Shown in pieces: positions 42,113-51,223 of a stretch of DNA of 64,000 bases. A model generated the notes under the pieces. That model saw only the letters and a list, made by a program, of their open reading frames with translations, was not told the origin of the DNA and did no database searches. Position numbers and translations under genes: made by a program. The DNA comes from Bacteroidales bacterium (lineage in GTDB: Bacteria > Bacteroidota > Bacteroidia > Bacteroidales > UBA932). Position 1 is the first letter of the stretch, and every line of letters begins with the position of its first letter. The stretch spans positions 62,001 to 126,000 of the forward strand of contig JAKSJM010000001.1 in assembly GCA_024398075.1 (NCBI GenBank), written 5' to 3'.

Positions 42113-43178
42113 GTCGTCTTAAGTATTCAAATATCTTTACATCCTTGATGAATGCGTCCCAGACTATCCATCGTGGATACCATCCATCTATCTTTATGCG
42201 CTGCCCTTTGAGTGACGCAGCATACATCCTAAGGTCATCGACCGATGCTATTTTCCTTAGCCTTTTATATTCCTTATGAGCCGTGAATACAGCCTTGAAG
42301 GATTTGAAGTCTCCTTTGGCGATGTATACTGCTGCAGACATCAAGTCCAATGCCTTTCTTTTGAAAATGAGCGCTCTGGCCTGTTTGTATGCTCCTTCCG
42401 GTGAACTTCCGAGTGCAACGTATGACTTGGAAAGGTTGTTCTCCAGCATAAGAAGATCGTTTCTGAAGTTCAACTTCAGCTTCATAGGTGAAGAAGATGG
42501 AAGTGTACCTCCTCCTAAGTGATATACTACAGATGATGGCACTACACTTATCTTCCACCCAGATAGCTGAGCCCTCCAGCAGAAGTCTATTTCCTCCATG
42601 TGCGCGAAGAATCTTTCATCCAGTCCTCCAAGTGCCTTCCACACGCTGCTACGTACCATCAGGCATGCGCCAGTAGCCCAGAATACATTACTTGGAGAGT
42701 CATATTGGCCATTGTCCTTCTCTACCAGCTTCATTACGCGTCCCCTGCAGAAAGGGTAACCATATGCGTCAAGCATGCCTCCGGCTGCGCCTGCGTACTC
42801 AAATGTGTCCCTGGCGTAGTAGGATAGCAGTTTAGGTGCGCATGCTGCGTTCTCTGGATGGCTGTCCATCCATTCCACGAGTGGCGAAAGCCATCCAGGT
42901 GCCACCTCTATATCGCTGTTTATCAGGACAAGGTAGTCTGCGTCAACCTGTTTGAGTGCCTTGTCATAACCTCCTGTGAAACCATAGTTCTTATCAAGGA
43001 CAATCGTCCTTATCATGGGAAACTCCTCATGGAGCATTTCCACCGAACCATCCGTGGAAGCATTGTCGGCCACGATGAGCTCGGCGTCCATTCCCTCCAG
43101 GCTTTTCAGCAGCAGGGGAATGAACTCCTTAAGGTAATCCTTGGTGTTCCAGTTCAGTATGACTACGGCAGTCTTCAT
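42096..43178 (-). CDS. Family 2 glycosyltransferase
   Basis: A 360-residue GT2 enzyme of the rhamnosyltransferase-like type. Its N-terminal nucleotide-sugar domain has VVILNWNTKDY, DNASTDGS (38-45), FTGGYDKAL and the DxD-like metal site LINSDIE (85-91). The acceptor-side motifs are GACLMVRSSVW, LDERFFAHMEEIDFCWRAQ and SSVVYHLGG. No membrane segment is evident, so it probably acts on lipid-linked glycan at the inner face of the membrane. Donor and acceptor are unknown, and no other glycan-synthesis gene lies nearby. It overlaps trkA by 17 bases. Confidence 0.92.
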   Translation of the reverse strand: MKTAVVILNWNTKDYLKEFIPLLLKSLEGMDAELIVADNASTDGSVEMLHEEFPMIRTIVLDKNYGFTGGYDKALKQVDADYLVLINSDIEVAPGWLSPLVEWMDSHPENAACAPKLLSYYARDTFEYAGAAGGMLDAYGYPFCRGRVMKLVEKDNGQYDSPSNVFWATGACLMVRSSVWKALGGLDERFFAHMEEIDFCWRAQLSGWKISVVPSSVVYHLGGGTLPSSSPMKLKLNFRNDLLMLENNLSKSYVALGSSPEGAYKQARALIFKRKALDLMSAAVYIAKGDFKSFKAVFTAHKEYKRLRKIASVDDLRMYAASLKGQRIKIDGWYPRWIVWDAFIKDVKIFEYLRRHEDSN

Positions 43179-43184
43179 CCTATA

Positions 43185-43841
43185 TTAGTTTGAATGGCAG
43201 CATCCTTCGCCTTCTCCGTGGCAGCATCCGCCTTCCTCGTCGTCACCGTGACAACCACCTCCGCAGCAGCCTTCACCCTCTTCGTGACAGCAGCCTTCAC
43301 CCTCTTCGTGATGATGTCCGCACTTGCCGCCACAGTGGCAATGATGCTCCTCTGGCGGAAGGAATTCACCATGAAGTCCTTCTGTAAGTTCCTTCTCTGT
43401 AGCCTCGCGTACAGAGATTACTTCCATGGTGAACACCAATGTCTTTCCTGCCATAGGGAGGTTGAAATCCACAGTGACATCGTTCTCCTTGATATCCACG
43501 ATCATAGCATGGCATACCACACCCTGGCCATTGAGCATAGGGATATATTTGCCCACGACGAGAAGGTCCTCGCGCAGCTGTCCATTTACTTCAAATGAGC
43601 TTTTAGGAATGTCAAATACCTTCTTGAGGTCATAATCACCATATGCATCCTCAGGGAGTACAGTGCATGTCACCTTATCACCAGGCTCCTTGCCCTCAAG
43701 CGCTTCCTCGAGCTTAGGGATGAGCATGTGCTGACCCTGGATGTAATCGAGCGGCGCTTCCTTTGTCGCGCTGTCAGTAACCTTTCCTTCAACTTCTACC
43801 TCGTAGCTGATTTCTACTACCTTGTTATATTCAATCTTCAT
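43185..43841 (-). CDS. slyD: SlyD-type FKBP peptidyl-prolyl isomerase with metal-binding tail
   Basis: A 218-residue protein. The FKBP/insert-in-flap domain (residues 1-150) has the SlyD pattern PLDYIQGQHMLIPKLEEALE, KVTCTVLPEDAYGDYD and the flap around NGQGVVCHAMIV. The last 53 or so residues are almost entirely Cys, His, Gly and acidic residues, with 12 Cys and 10 His in short imperfect repeats (EGEGCCH). In Escherichia coli a similar tail binds nickel for hydrogenase maturation. Here no hydrogenase or urease gene is nearby, so the tail may store or buffer metal. It lies 6 bases upstream of the GT2 gene. Confidence 0.93.
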   Translation of the reverse strand: MKIEYNKVVEISYEVEVEGKVTDSATKEAPLDYIQGQHMLIPKLEEALEGKEPGDKVTCTVLPEDAYGDYDLKKVFDIPKSSFEVNGQLREDLLVVGKYIPMLNGQGVVCHAMIVDIKENDVTVDFNLPMAGKTLVFTMEVISVREATEKELTEGLHGEFLPPEEHHCHCGGKCGHHHEEGEGCCHEEGEGCCGGGCHGDDEEGGCCHGEGEGCCHSN

Positions 43842-43852
43842 GTCTTATGTGT

Positions 43853-43865
43853 GCGGCCCTGCCGC
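43853..43865. other. Short GC-rich hairpin between tldE and slyD
   Basis: GCGGC-CCT-GCCGC is a perfect five-pair stem in the 31-base gap. A T-tract follows it on the plus strand, where there is no gene to terminate. On the transcribed minus strand no T-tract follows. It is therefore more likely an RNA-processing or stability element than a terminator. Confidence 0.35.
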
Positions 43866-43872
43866 TTTTTGT

Positions 43873-45222
43873 TTATCCACTGAAATCCACTCCCTCAAAT
43901 GCGAGGGATGGTGTTAGCTTTGACTTGCAAAGCCTTGCGTCGTCGCCGACGCCAATGATGCTGTTCCACAGTGTGATGAGATTGCCTGTGATGAGCATCT
44001 CACGCACTGGGTGTGTGATCTTGCCATCCTTGAAGGCGAATCCCTCTATACCGAAGGAATAATCTCCCGTAGTGCTGTTTGTGTTTCCTCCATTGAAGCC
44101 AGTCACGAGAATTCCATTTCTGCATAGTTTCATCAGAGCGTCCCTGTCCATTCCTGGCTTTGGCCATGGCATGACCTTAGGTCTGGTGGCATCCTCAATG
44201 TTTGGCTTTACTCCGAGTTTTCCAGAAATGTAAGTATTTATGAAATACTCGTTTATCACTCCGTTCTCGATGATACTGTGCTCTGTGGTGGCTACACCTT
44301 CCGTGTCGAATAGCCTAGATCCCGTCTCACCTGCAGTACGGCAGACATCCATTACTGTCATACCTTCGCTAAATATCTTCTTGCCTACAGAATCAAGCAG
44401 GAAAGAGTTTTTCTGCTGGATAGAGTGACCACTCAGCGCGTTTAGGACGGGTGTGAGAAGGCGCGAAGAGCATTCGCTGTCCACTACCATCTTGTACTGT
44501 CCGCTGCGGCGAGGCTTAGGACCTATCTGAGCCTTCGCAATCTCGAAGGCTTTCTTTCCGCATGTGCTGATGCTAAGATCCTTTAGCCTTGGTGTCGCAT
44601 CCCACCAGGTGCCGGAGTATTTGGCGCCAGCCTCATCCTGCACGGTGATTTCCACGCCATACTCAAATGATGTCTCGGTGTGGCGGCAGAAGAGACCATT
44701 GGAATCCATCACAATGGTGTCGAATACGCAGTCATTATACTCTCCCTCTTCGCTGATGATCTTGCACTCTGTTGCACTGCATCTGCCATACGCAACAGCG
44801 TCTAAAGCGAGTTCCACACGCTTCTCTGGCGTCATGCTGTCATAGTTCTCGTCGTAGAGATCCAGTTCCTTGCCTGTGAGCGCTCCTTTCTCCGTGCGCT
44901 CTGGGTCTGCAAGCTTTCTGAACTCGTCCTTCGCCATGATCCTGACCATCTCCACAGACTTCAGGATAAATGCCTTAAGCGCGGCGTTTTCGAGTCTATT
45001 TGTGGAGAATGCAGCGTAGCGTCCGTCGACGAATAGCTGTATGCTCATGGAACTGTCCAATGAGTGATTTACCTTGTCGATCTCGCCATTCAGCGTGCCT
45101 ACAAGGTCCATGCAACTTCTGTTTATGGTGATGCGGACAGCGCTGGCACCTGCGTCCAGTGCGGTCTGCATACCTTCCTTCCCGAGAAGGATGTCGCTTT
45201 CCTTAATCATTCCGTCTACCAT
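43873..45222 (-). CDS. tldE: TldE/PmbA-type subunit of the TldD-TldE protease
   Basis: A 449-residue protein of the PmbA/TldE branch: ITINRSCMDLVGTLNGEID near the N-terminus, VVDSECSSRLLTPVLNALSG, DTEGVATTEHSIIENGVI, and the C-terminal NSTTGDYSFGIEGFAFKDGK. It lacks the HExxxH zinc motif, as expected for the non-catalytic partner. The TldD-TldE complex digests unfolded peptides and processes some modified peptides. The gene begins one base after the tldD stop. Confidence 0.93.
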   Translation of the reverse strand: MVDGMIKESDILLGKEGMQTALDAGASAVRITINRSCMDLVGTLNGEIDKVNHSLDSSMSIQLFVDGRYAAFSTNRLENAALKAFILKSVEMVRIMAKDEFRKLADPERTEKGALTGKELDLYDENYDSMTPEKRVELALDAVAYGRCSATECKIISEEGEYNDCVFDTIVMDSNGLFCRHTETSFEYGVEITVQDEAGAKYSGTWWDATPRLKDLSISTCGKKAFEIAKAQIGPKPRRSGQYKMVVDSECSSRLLTPVLNALSGHSIQQKNSFLLDSVGKKIFSEGMTVMDVCRTAGETGSRLFDTEGVATTEHSIIENGVINEYFINTYISGKLGVKPNIEDATRPKVMPWPKPGMDRDALMKLCRNGILVTGFNGGNTNSTTGDYSFGIEGFAFKDGKITHPVREMLITGNLITLWNSIIGVGDDARLCKSKLTPSLAFEGVDFSG

Positions 45223-45223
45223 T

Positions 45224-46750
45224 CTACTCTCCTCCTACGGTTAGGTTGTTGATCAGTACAGTCGGGATACCGCAGCAAACAGGTACTGACTGGCCCTTTC
45301 CACATGTCCAGGCGCTGTCGTCTATCGTGAGGTCATCTGCGACTCCGGCTATGTCTGCAAGGGCCTCGGGACCATTGCCAATTATATTGATGTCTTTGAC
45401 AGGCATTGTGAGACGGCCATTTTCGATGAGGCGACCGCTCTTTACAAAGAAAGTGAAGTCTCCTTCTCCTATCTTTACCTGGCCGTTTGAGAACTGGTCT
45501 ACGTAGATGCCTTTCTTTACAGATGCAATGAGGTCCTCAGCGCATGCGTCGCCACTCTCCATGTATGTGTTTCTCATGCGAGGGAGGGGAGCGTAGCGGA
45601 ATGACTCTCTTCTTCCATTGCCAGTAGGTGTCACACCATAGTACTTTGCGCTGATGCGGTCGTGCAGATAAGATGTAAGTACACCATCTTCAACCATATA
45701 TGTGTACTGCCCAGGTACGCCCTCGTCGTCGTAGTTCACGGCTCCTCGATTTCCTTTCATGGTGCCGTCATCGACAATGTTTATGCCTTCAGGACAGACT
45801 CTCTTTCCCATCTTGTCCGAGAAGATGGACTGTCCCTTTCTGTTGAAATCCGCCTCGAAAGCATGTCCCATTGCCTCGTGAAGAAGGATTCCGGATGCAC
45901 CTGCAGCCATCACTACAGGCATCTTGCCGCCCTTCGGCCTACGCGCCTCAAAGCGCTCGTCAATGCCTTTGGTTACCTTCTCTGCAAGTTCTTCTACGAT
46001 AGCATCCGTAAGCATCTCGCTGCCCTTCATGAAGCTTCTGGATGCACTCGCATTTTCTATCTTCCCGTCCTTGCTGAACACTACGCTTACACTGATTGTG
46101 CCCATAGGACGTGTGTCGTATTTCATCTCGCCGAAGGAGTTGTACATGAGGATATCGCTCTGACATGCAGACAGTGTGGCTACCACCTTGACTACTCGCT
46201 CGTCGCGCGCTCTCACTGCTGCCTCGAGTGACTTGAGATATGGGATGAATGAAGCTATCTCGGCCTTTCTCCACTCATACTTCATTGGGTAGCGGTCTGC
46301 TGCTGGATTTGGCAAGCCCTGAAAGAAACGCCTCATTGGGCGTCCTCCATTTGCCTCGATAGGCGTATATGTGGCGGCTCTGTCCTTAGCGTCACGGATG
46401 AGCTTCGCTATCTGGCTGTCGCTCAGTTCTCCGCTCCTTGATAGTCCTGGCCCTTGGGAAATAGATGCGGCAGCGCGCGCAGCAGAAAGCATCGCTGAAT
46501 AGTCAGTGCTTTCTGCGTAGGCGTATCCTGTCTTCTCTCCCTTGAGCACTCTGATACCTACACCATAGTCGGTCATGAATCCTCCCGAACTTACTTCGGA
46601 GTCCCTGAGAAATAAGGTGTTGTAGGTGGTGTTCTCGAAATACAGATCCGAGTAGTCGCCACCCCTGTTCAAGCCCTCGGCTGAGAGCCTAAGCAGCATT
46701 TCCTCAGTGACATTGAATGTATCTAGATAATAATTCTTATCGTAAATCAT
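45224..46750 (-). CDS. tldD: TldD zinc metalloprotease
   Basis: A 508-residue protein with the TldD zinc motif HEAMGH (residues 291-296, HExxxH) inside GASGILLHEAMGHAFEADF. It also has GTISVSVVFSKDG and VNYDDEGVPGQYTYMVEDG, and the C-terminal NIIGNGPEALADIAGVADD. TldD is the catalytic half of the heterodimeric protease completed by the next gene. It starts 8 bases after the zeta-like kinase gene within the same co-directional run. Confidence 0.95.
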   Translation of the reverse strand: MIYDKNYYLDTFNVTEEMLLRLSAEGLNRGGDYSDLYFENTTYNTLFLRDSEVSSGGFMTDYGVGIRVLKGEKTGYAYAESTDYSAMLSAARAAASISQGPGLSRSGELSDSQIAKLIRDAKDRAATYTPIEANGGRPMRRFFQGLPNPAADRYPMKYEWRKAEIASFIPYLKSLEAAVRARDERVVKVVATLSACQSDILMYNSFGEMKYDTRPMGTISVSVVFSKDGKIENASASRSFMKGSEMLTDAIVEELAEKVTKGIDERFEARRPKGGKMPVVMAAGASGILLHEAMGHAFEADFNRKGQSIFSDKMGKRVCPEGINIVDDGTMKGNRGAVNYDDEGVPGQYTYMVEDGVLTSYLHDRISAKYYGVTPTGNGRRESFRYAPLPRMRNTYMESGDACAEDLIASVKKGIYVDQFSNGQVKIGEGDFTFFVKSGRLIENGRLTMPVKDINIIGNGPEALADIAGVADDLTIDDSAWTCGKGQSVPVCCGIPTVLINNLTVGGE

Positions 46751-46758
46751 TGTGTATC

Positions 46759-47340
46759 TTATACTTCCTCTGGATGAACCATCTTCCAGATTATGTCATA
46801 TTTTTCCTGGTCCCTGATGATGCTACTGCTGCCGATTCCTTCCGCTACGACGGAGAAAGGATAGTTTGAATTGTCTACAAGTATCCACCTGTCGCAAACG
46901 TCCTTGTAATCGTCGAAAAAGTATCTAAGTCCCATGTAGTATCGTCTTCGTACTGTCTCATCAGGTATGTTATGTCCTCCCGCTGCTACCCTTGACTTGA
47001 TTCTCTCTATGGCGTGCTCTGGCGATGTGAGCCAGAAGTAGATGATGCTCACGTGATAGCCATTTTCTTTGGCTTCCTTGATCATCTTCAGCAGCGATCT
47101 GGTCGCCAGGGTGGTCTCGATGCCGAAGTCCTGTGCTTTCTGGAAAAGGTACTTGGTCTTCATGAGCATATATCGGCTGGCTGAGACTGACGCAGCCGAT
47201 GGATCAAATGGGGAGAGACTTTTTGCAAACTCGTCTGAGTTCACGAACTGCCTGCACTCGAGCATCTCAGGCAACAATGAGTATGAAGCGGTCGTCTTAC
47301 CCGCTCCATTGCAACCTGATATGATGTAGAGTTTCGGCAT
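46759..47340 (-). CDS. Zeta-toxin-like P-loop kinase
   Basis: A 193-residue protein starting with a P-loop, ISGCNGAGKTT (Gly9 to Thr17). The zeta-toxin-like features are NSDEFAKSLSP, ETTLATRSLLKMIKEAKENG, a helical insert (VSIIYFWLTSPEHAIERI) and the arginine-rich VRRRYYMGLRYFF. Zeta toxins phosphorylate UDP-N-acetylglucosamine. Many chromosomal homologues in Bacteroidota have no antitoxin and unknown substrates, and no epsilon-type antitoxin is visible here. The gene sits 3 bases from a TIGR02757 gene and 8 bases from tldD. Confidence 0.8.
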   Translation of the reverse strand: MPKLYIISGCNGAGKTTASYSLLPEMLECRQFVNSDEFAKSLSPFDPSAASVSASRYMLMKTKYLFQKAQDFGIETTLATRSLLKMIKEAKENGYHVSIIYFWLTSPEHAIERIKSRVAAGGHNIPDETVRRRYYMGLRYFFDDYKDVCDRWILVDNSNYPFSVVAEGIGSSSIIRDQEKYDIIWKMVHPEEV

Positions 47341-47343
47341 CTT

Positions 47344-48048
47344 CTACTCGTGATTTGTGACACCATAGCCGAAGAGAGCGAAGTCTCCAAGGCATGGGTC
47401 GTCTGGGAATATCTCCTTGAATGCATTTGTTATCTGGATGGCTGTGGCGAGGTCCTTCTGTTTTCTGCTTGTGAGGCCCAATGCCACTGCTTCGTCATAA
47501 ACATGTACGTCAAGAGGAACAATGAGGTCCGTTTTCGGTGTGTTTTTCCACAGTCCTAGATCTACCTTGCCGTCGTCTCTTACCATCCAGCGACGCATCA
47601 TGTTAATCTTCTTGTTGGGTGCCTTGGCGTCTTCTTTCTGATGGAAGACTGTACTTCTCATCTCCGCCTGGCTGAGTGGCTCAAGCGACTCGTGCCATGT
47701 GTACCACTCGCGAAGTCTGCGGCAGATGCCTGCTACTTCGCTCCATTTGATGGTTCTGTGAATGCTTGTATCATCGTTTCTCCATTCACCCGCCATCACA
47801 TATTCGTAAGGTTGCCAGCCCATCTCGTCGAAAAGTCGTTCGCAGTCGCGAACTATCATGGCGCGCCTGCCCCACGCGAAGTGTGACGCGAATACCGCTG
47901 ACACTTCGACGTCCTGGAGAGTCGCTGCGCCGACCTCGAGCTTCTCGGCGAACCTGCGTGGAAACGCTATGGGGTCCTCCTGGAAGTACTGTGGGTCATT
48001 GTATTTCTCCGCCCACTCGATGAGCTGGTTCCTTACTTCTGAGTTCAT
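47344..48048 (-). CDS. TIGR02757 family protein of unknown function
   Basis: A 234-residue cytoplasmic protein matching the TIGR02757 (DUF2400) family by its conserved patterns: EDPIAFPRRF near the N-terminus, SAVFASHFAWGRR, NMMRRWMVR, VDLGLW and VPLDVHVYDEAVALGL, then a C-terminal domain ending in DFALFGYGVTN. The protein is helical with many Trp and Arg. The family is common in Bacteroidota. It has helix-rich similarity to DNA glycosylase-like folds, but no activity is established. The gene lies 3 bases after the POT transporter gene. Confidence 0.82.
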   Translation of the reverse strand: MNSEVRNQLIEWAEKYNDPQYFQEDPIAFPRRFAEKLEVGAATLQDVEVSAVFASHFAWGRRAMIVRDCERLFDEMGWQPYEYVMAGEWRNDDTSIHRTIKWSEVAGICRRLREWYTWHESLEPLSQAEMRSTVFHQKEDAKAPNKKINMMRRWMVRDDGKVDLGLWKNTPKTDLIVPLDVHVYDEAVALGLTSRKQKDLATAIQITNAFKEIFPDDPCLGDFALFGYGVTNHE

Positions 48049-48051
48049 ATG

Positions 48052-49602
48052 CTATTTTGTAGCTGCTTCGATTTTCTTCATGAGGGCGAACATGATCACT
48101 GCTGCGATGAGACAGAGTGAGATGAGGATAGCCCAGTTCGCCATGAGAGGAATCTTGTTCCAGAGCATAGATGGGATAGAGCTGAGGTAGTTACCGATAG
48201 CGGTAGCTGCGAACCAGCATCCCATCATCATTCCCTTGTACTTAGGAGGAGCGACCTTTGACACGAATGAGATACCCATAGGTGAGAGAAGGAGCTCTGC
48301 GAAGGTAAGGGTGAGGTAGGTAGAGATGAGCCAGCCTGGGCTGAGCACGCTCTGGGTGTTGTTTCCGAGGTCCATAGGTGAGGTGAGGCCGAAGGAAGCG
48401 AAGGTGATGATCACGAAGCCAAGGGCTGCGACGAGCATACCGAGAGCGATCTTCTTCGGAGCTGAAGGCTCCTTGCCCTTGTTCGCGAGTGAGCTGAAAA
48501 GCCACATCGAGATAGGGGTGAGGGCTACCACGAAGAATGGGTTGAACTGCTGGAAGTCAGAAGGCTGTGCAGCTACTGGGTTCGGCATGGCAGCGAAAAG
48601 TGCGCCTGCGCCTGCCCAGAGTGCCAATGTAATGGCTCCATTGATGGCCTTGGCTTTCTTTGTGTCAGACTGGAATACGCCGAAGATGGTGTATACTGAC
48701 GCTGCAATGAGAGCGAGGCTCCAGATGTTGAAGCCTATCCTCATAGGACCACTGACGGTGAGGTTTGTGTACTTCTTTGCGAAGAATGTGAGAGCGGAAC
48801 CGTTCTGGTGGAATGCCATCCAGAAGAAGATCACCACTGCAAACACGAGGAAGAGTGCCACGAGGCGATCCTTGGTCTGCTTAGGTGAAAGCTCCTCTAC
48901 AGGAGCGGCAGAAGCCTTCGCCTGCTTGGCGGTGATATCTGCATGCTTGAACCAGTTTCGGCACGCGAAATAGATGGCAATCGAGAGCACGAGCGAGATA
49001 CATGCCACGCCGAAGCTGAGACCGTATGCGTTCGAGAGTGCCTCGAGATATGCAGGGTCGAAGTTTGATGCGTCATATACGAAACCGTTCTTTGCAAGCG
49101 AGATCTCAGTGATCTTCTTCGCCATGGAAGGTGCGAACATCGCACCTATGTTGATGGCCATGTAGAAGAGACTGAATGCAGAATCTCTCTTTGCAGAATA
49201 CTTAGGGTCGTCGTAGAGATTTCCTACAAGCACCTGGAGGTTTCCTTTGAACAGACCGGTTCCGAGAGCCACGAGGGCGAGTCCACCGAACATCACGAGC
49301 TTCGCTGCAAGGCCGTTTCCGGCAGGGAGGGCGAGGCCGAGATAGCCGAGGAACATGACTGCGATACCGATGGTCACGCACTTGCCGTATCCAATCTTAT
49401 CGGCAATGATACCGCCTACGAGAGGCATGAAGTAAACACCTGCGAGGAAGATGGCGTACACCTGTCCTGCCGCTGCTTCATCCCATCCGAAGCGCGCCTG
49501 CATGAGGAGCGCGAGGATGGCGAGCATGGTATAATAGCCAAAGCGCTCGCCTGTGTTGGCGAGTGCTAAGGCATAAAGACCTTTTGGTTGTCCTTTGAAC
49601 AT
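48052..49602 (-). CDS. POT-family proton:oligopeptide symporter (second copy)
   Basis: A 516-residue inner-membrane protein with about 14 helices. The POT signature is present in the first helix (NTGERFGYYTMLAILAL), with VGGIIADKIGYGKCV, GTGLFKGNLQVLVGNLYD and the conserved loop FFWMAFHQNGSAL. The C-terminal half has AELLLSPMGISFVSKVAPP. These transporters import di- and tripeptides with protons. It is a diverged tandem paralogue of the gene at 49610, with 7 bases between. PepD further right would degrade the imported peptides. Confidence 0.93.
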   Translation of the reverse strand: MFKGQPKGLYALALANTGERFGYYTMLAILALLMQARFGWDEAAAGQVYAIFLAGVYFMPLVGGIIADKIGYGKCVTIGIAVMFLGYLGLALPAGNGLAAKLVMFGGLALVALGTGLFKGNLQVLVGNLYDDPKYSAKRDSAFSLFYMAINIGAMFAPSMAKKITEISLAKNGFVYDASNFDPAYLEALSNAYGLSFGVACISLVLSIAIYFACRNWFKHADITAKQAKASAAPVEELSPKQTKDRLVALFLVFAVVIFFWMAFHQNGSALTFFAKKYTNLTVSGPMRIGFNIWSLALIAASVYTIFGVFQSDTKKAKAINGAITLALWAGAGALFAAMPNPVAAQPSDFQQFNPFFVVALTPISMWLFSSLANKGKEPSAPKKIALGMLVAALGFVIITFASFGLTSPMDLGNNTQSVLSPGWLISTYLTLTFAELLLSPMGISFVSKVAPPKYKGMMMGCWFAATAIGNYLSSIPSMLWNKIPLMANWAILISLCLIAAVIMFALMKKIEAATK

Positions 49603-49609
49603 AGTCTAT

Positions 49610-51178
49610 TTAAGCTTTTGTGATCTTCTCAAGCCACTTGACCATACCGAGCATAACGCTCATGGCTACGAGACAGATTACGAGGAATACTGTCCAGCAC
49701 TTCCAGATAGGCCATGCATTGTACATGATAGGTCCTACGAAGATGAAGAGGTTTCCGATGGCTGTAGCGCCGAGCCACAGACCCTGGCAAAGACCCTGCA
49801 TGTTCTTAGGTGCTACCTTGGATACGAATGAGAGTCCAAGAGGTGAGATGAAGAGCTCTGCCACTGTGAGGAAGAAGTAGGTGAGGATAAGAACCCACCA
49901 ACCAGCCTTCATACCTGCTGCTTCAGCTACTGGCATAGCACGGAATGCTTCGCCTGAAGGGTAACCATTTGCTGCAGAGAAGAGGGTGAGGAAAAGATAT
50001 GCAAGACCGGTGATTCCCATACCGATAGCGATCTTTCTAGGGGTGGAAACCTCCTTGCCCTTTCTGCTGAGTGCAGCGAAGATGGCCATGATGATAGGAG
50101 TGAGGACGATCACGAAGAATGGATTGACAGCCTGCCAGATCTCAGGGGCGATGGCGTCAGTCTTCACGAAGTCACGTGCGAACAAAGACAGTGACTGTCC
50201 ATTCTGGTGGAATGAGAGCCAGAAGAAGATGCAGATGCCAAGCACAGCGAAGAGCGCAGCCATACGCTGCTTGATCTCCTTTGCCATAGCTACCTTCTCC
50301 TCCTCGGTGTAACCTACGACTTCCTTGGCTGCTTTCTTTGCTGGCTCTGGAAGACCCTTCTTGGTTACGAGGAAGATGGTGAGTGAGATGAGCATCGCTG
50401 CTACAGATGCAATGAATGAGTAGTGAACACCCTCATTGAAGATCTGAAGATAGTTCTGGCAGAATGCCATGTCTACTGTAGCGCTGCCGCTGAGAGAAAC
50501 CTGCTGTGCGAGTTCGGTGAGGTTCTGCATAGCTTCTGCAGGAATGTTTCCGCCATTGTCAATGTACTGGTGACAGAGTGAAGGAAGACCTGCATTGTAC
50601 ACGAGGTCGTGTGATTTGAGCCACCAGCTGCGGAGGAGCGGAGCGACGAAAGGCGCGATGAGACCACCTACATTGATGAATACGTAGAAGATCTGGAAGC
50701 CTGAGTCACGCTGACCCTTAGCCTTGGCGAGGGCCTCTGGTCCCTGCTTTGCGGCCTCTGCCTCGAAGTTGTCATAGAGCTGTCCTACCATGGCCTGGAG
50801 GTTACCCTTGAACAGACCGTTACCGAATGCGATGAGGAAGAGAGCGAGGCAAGTGAATGGGAGAAGCCAAGCTGTGTTTGTCGCGGTGGATGTGATAGGA
50901 ATTGACAGGCATACATATCCCAATGCCATGATGATAAGACCAGTCTGGATAGTGCCCTTGTAGTTCTGGGTACGGTCTGCAATGATACCGCCTACTAGGC
51001 TAAGTACGTAGATTCCGCAGTAGAACACAGAGTAGATGAGTGCACTCTTCTCATCAGGAATTCCGAACTTCGAGCAGAGGAAAAGCACGAGTACGGCGTT
51101 CATGATGTAGTAGCCGAAGCGCTCGCCCATGTTTGAGAGGGCAGCAGCCAACAGTCCTTTTGGATGGTTTTTGAACAT
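49610..51178 (-). CDS. POT-family proton:oligopeptide symporter (first copy)
   Basis: A 522-residue 14-helix transporter: NMGERFGYYIMNAVLVL, VGGIIADRTQNYKGT, GNGLFKGNLQAMVGQLYDN, FFWLSFHQNGQSLSLF and AELFISPLGLSFVSKVAPK. It has a larger extracytoplasmic insert (about residues 185-240) than the second copy. It is the first gene of the co-directional run ending at 37328, with a promoter-like element at 51224-51231. Confidence 0.93.
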   Translation of the reverse strand: MFKNHPKGLLAAALSNMGERFGYYIMNAVLVLFLCSKFGIPDEKSALIYSVFYCGIYVLSLVGGIIADRTQNYKGTIQTGLIIMALGYVCLSIPITSTATNTAWLLPFTCLALFLIAFGNGLFKGNLQAMVGQLYDNFEAEAAKQGPEALAKAKGQRDSGFQIFYVFINVGGLIAPFVAPLLRSWWLKSHDLVYNAGLPSLCHQYIDNGGNIPAEAMQNLTELAQQVSLSGSATVDMAFCQNYLQIFNEGVHYSFIASVAAMLISLTIFLVTKKGLPEPAKKAAKEVVGYTEEEKVAMAKEIKQRMAALFAVLGICIFFWLSFHQNGQSLSLFARDFVKTDAIAPEIWQAVNPFFVIVLTPIIMAIFAALSRKGKEVSTPRKIAIGMGITGLAYLFLTLFSAANGYPSGEAFRAMPVAEAAGMKAGWWVLILTYFFLTVAELFISPLGLSFVSKVAPKNMQGLCQGLWLGATAIGNLFIFVGPIMYNAWPIWKCWTVFLVICLVAMSVMLGMVKWLEKITKA

Positions 51179-51223
51179 AAGTCTGTATTTTTTTAAGTTT
51201 AATTTTTGTCGTGCGTGACTTTA

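Noticed and set aside
46759..48048. Zeta-like kinase plus the adjacent TIGR02757 gene as a toxin-antitoxin pair
   Set aside because: The neighbour is a 234-residue conserved protein of a separate widespread family, far larger than epsilon-type antitoxins, and gene order suggests ordinary operon packing.
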